From positions 1-47,575 of the forward strand of contig MUIA01000168.1 in NCBI GenBank assembly GCA_002084115.1: a stretch of 47,575 nucleotides of DNA, written 5' to 3'. Below, piece by piece: positions 46,263 to 47,575 of the stretch (within the stretch, counting starts at the first letter, position 1; every line of letters starts with the position of its first letter). This DNA comes from Oceanospirillales bacterium LUC14_002_19_P2 (lineage in GTDB: Bacteria > Pseudomonadota > Gammaproteobacteria > Pseudomonadales > Endozoicomonadaceae). Both the position numbers and the translations under genes were made by a program. The notes below the pieces were generated by a model that saw only the letters and a program-made list of their open reading frames with translations, was not told the DNA's origin and searched no databases.

Positions 46263-46396
46263 AATACCATTGTAATACCATTTGTGTATTGGCTGATGAT
46301 GTACCGGTCAGGTGACAGTGGTATTTGGAGAACCTGGTCCAGGTCAGTCAGCAGGCAGGTGAAGGGTAATCGACAACGGCTTTCGGCCGATGGTAT
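46263..46396. promoter_or_regulatory. gap upstream region with AATACCA/TGGTATT half-sites
   Basis: AATACCA occurs at 46263-46269 and 46274-46280 as a direct repeat one helical turn apart. TGGTATT is at 46319-46325 inside CAGTGGTATTT, the same 11 bases found before eno at 44520-44530, and TGGTAT is at 46391-46396. The rest of the 45996-46468 gap is AT-rich on the left and has no gene. The shared elements suggest joint control of eno and gap. Confidence 0.6.
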
Positions 46397-46468
46397 CGAA
46401 ACAGTTATCGCACTGTCACCGAACAGACACAGTTAACCGTGACACTGGTTAAAACCGGGAGAAACTAC

Positions 46469-47512
46469 ATGATCAACATCGCCATCAATGGTTACGGACG
46501 TATCGGACGCAATGTACTGCGCGCGTTGTACGAAGCAGGCCGTACCGATGAATTCCGCATTGTTGCGATCAATGATCTGGGCGACGCCAAGACCAACGCA
46601 CACCTGACCAAGTACGACACCGTTCACGGCCGCTTCAACGCTCTGGTTGAAGCCGGTGAGAATGCCCTGTACGTCAATGGCGATGAAATTCGCACATTCG
46701 CCGAGCGTAACCCGGCGAACCTGCCCTGGGCTGACCTGGGTGTGGATGTGGTGTTCGAATGCACCGGTATTTTCCGCTCCAAGTCAGAGTGCCAGACGCA
46801 CATTGATGCCGGCGCGAAGAAAGTCATTATTTCCGCTCCCGGTAAGGACGTGGATGCAACCGTCGTTTATGGCGTGAACCACGACATCCTGACGGCAGAC
46901 ATGACCGTTATTTCCAACGCCTCCTGCACCACCAACTGCCTGGCGCCGGTGGCCAAGCCCCTGAACGACGCCATTGGTATCGAAAGCGGCATGATGACCA
47001 CCATCCATGCGTATACTAATGATCAGCGTCTGAGTGACGTTTATCACACCGACCTGTAACGCGCCCGTGCTGCGGCGTTGAACATGATCCCCACTAAGAC
47101 CGGTGCGGCTGAAGCGGTCGGCCTGGTTGTGCCTGAACTGCAGGGCCGTTTCTCTGGTATGGCGGTACGGGTTCCCACAGCCAACGTATCTGTGGTTGAC
47201 CTGAACTTCATCGCTGCTCGCGATACCAGCGTGGAAGAGGTGAATGAGATTGTTGCCGCCGCCGCTGCCAAGGCTCCGATGAATATCGTGCTGGATTTCA
47301 ACACCCAGCCGCTGGTGTCCATCGACTTTAACCACAGCCCGTTCTCCTCCAACTTTGACGCCACCCAGACCCGCGTCCAGGGACGCCTGGTCAAAGTCAT
47401 GAGCTGGTACGACAACGAGTGGGGCTTCTCCAACCGCATGCTGGATACCGCCAAAGAGGCTGTTGCAAAAGCCCAATTCAGTGGCATAGGCGATGACCTT
47501 ATTCTGCAATAG
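46469..47512 (+). pseudogene. gap: Type I GAPDH gene interrupted by an in-frame stop
   Basis: The reading frame of 348 codons encodes a full GAPDH ([20 protein letters not shown] at the start; [12 protein letters not shown] with catalytic Cys153; [15 protein letters not shown] at the end) but codon 197 (47057-47059) is TAA. At this place related enzymes read YHTD(L/P)YRAR, so a Tyr codon TAC or TAT probably changed by one base. The frame is intact and conserved on both sides, with no frameshift. Translation would stop after 196 residues, keeping the NAD domain and the catalytic Cys but losing most of the catalytic domain. It could be a recent mutation, a sequencing error, or a read-through site. 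GGGAG precedes the start at 46469; an upstream GTG in frame is less likely. Confidence 0.85.
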
Positions 47513-47575
47513 CACCTTATGCTGCTCTCAATATATTCTCTACCTCTTTTTCATGGCAATGCAGATCACCTCGTA
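47513..47575. other. Window edge, no feature seen
   Basis: The last 63 bases after the gap stop codon contain a short T-rich stretch but no hairpin or open frame that I can support. Confidence 0.4.

Overview
The window reads as a chromosomal segment of a motile, probably marine gammaproteobacterium. The protein families fit the group that holds Vibrio, Aeromonas, Shewanella and the Oceanospirillales. The fragment of an IS630-type transposase at the left end and the general look of the proteins make me lean to Oceanospirillales/Endozoicomonas-like bacteria, but this taxonomic guess is weak.

Layout. (1) 1-7.9 kb, accessory left flank: the last ~34 codons of an IS630-like transposase, a large MscK-type mechanosensitive channel, a small MgtC-family membrane protein, a HExxxH/QEGLA metalloprotease-like protein (DUF1704/MATCAP family), and a solitary fusion protein that joins a type I methylase (HsdM)-like body, with degraded catalytic motifs, to an HsdS-like DNA target-recognition region. 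A gene-poor, partly AT-rich spacer of ~670 bp follows. (2) 7.9-43.2 kb: one contiguous, apparently complete flagellar locus. It resembles the lateral (Laf) systems of Vibrio and Aeromonas, because it has its own sigma-54 activator (LafK-like), its own sigma-28 gene beside motAB, MotY beside LafK, and no chemotaxis, flhF, flhG or second flagellin genes. The blocks are fliQR-flhBA-fliMNOP (minus), fliC-D-S-T-K-L-sigma28-motAB (plus), flgA (minus), flgBCDEFGHIJKL (plus), flgMN (plus) and motY-lafK-fliEFGHIJ (minus). (3) 43.4-47.5 kb: a GntR/UTRA regulator divergent from enolase, followed by a GAPDH gene. Repeated AATACCA/TGGTATT half-sites lie upstream of both glycolytic genes. The GAPDH reading frame is cut by one in-frame TAA.

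How it works together. LafK plus sigma-54 should switch on basal body and hook genes; a good GG-N10-GC promoter precedes flgB. These build the export gate (FlhAB, FliOPQR), the C-ring (FliG, FliM, FliN), the MS ring (FliF), and the rod, rings and hook (Flg proteins). The anti-sigma factor FlgM would hold the locus-encoded sigma-28 until hook completion. Sigma-28-like promoters precede fliC and flgMN. MotA, MotB and MotY form the stator and its support.

Most notable points: the circularly permuted order of the export-gate operon, the degenerate methylase/specificity fusion, the shared operator-like half-sites linking a GntR regulator to eno and gap, the nonsense codon in gap, and three convergent gene pairs whose stop codons touch or overlap. 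I did not find a CRISPR array, rRNA or a convincing tRNA.
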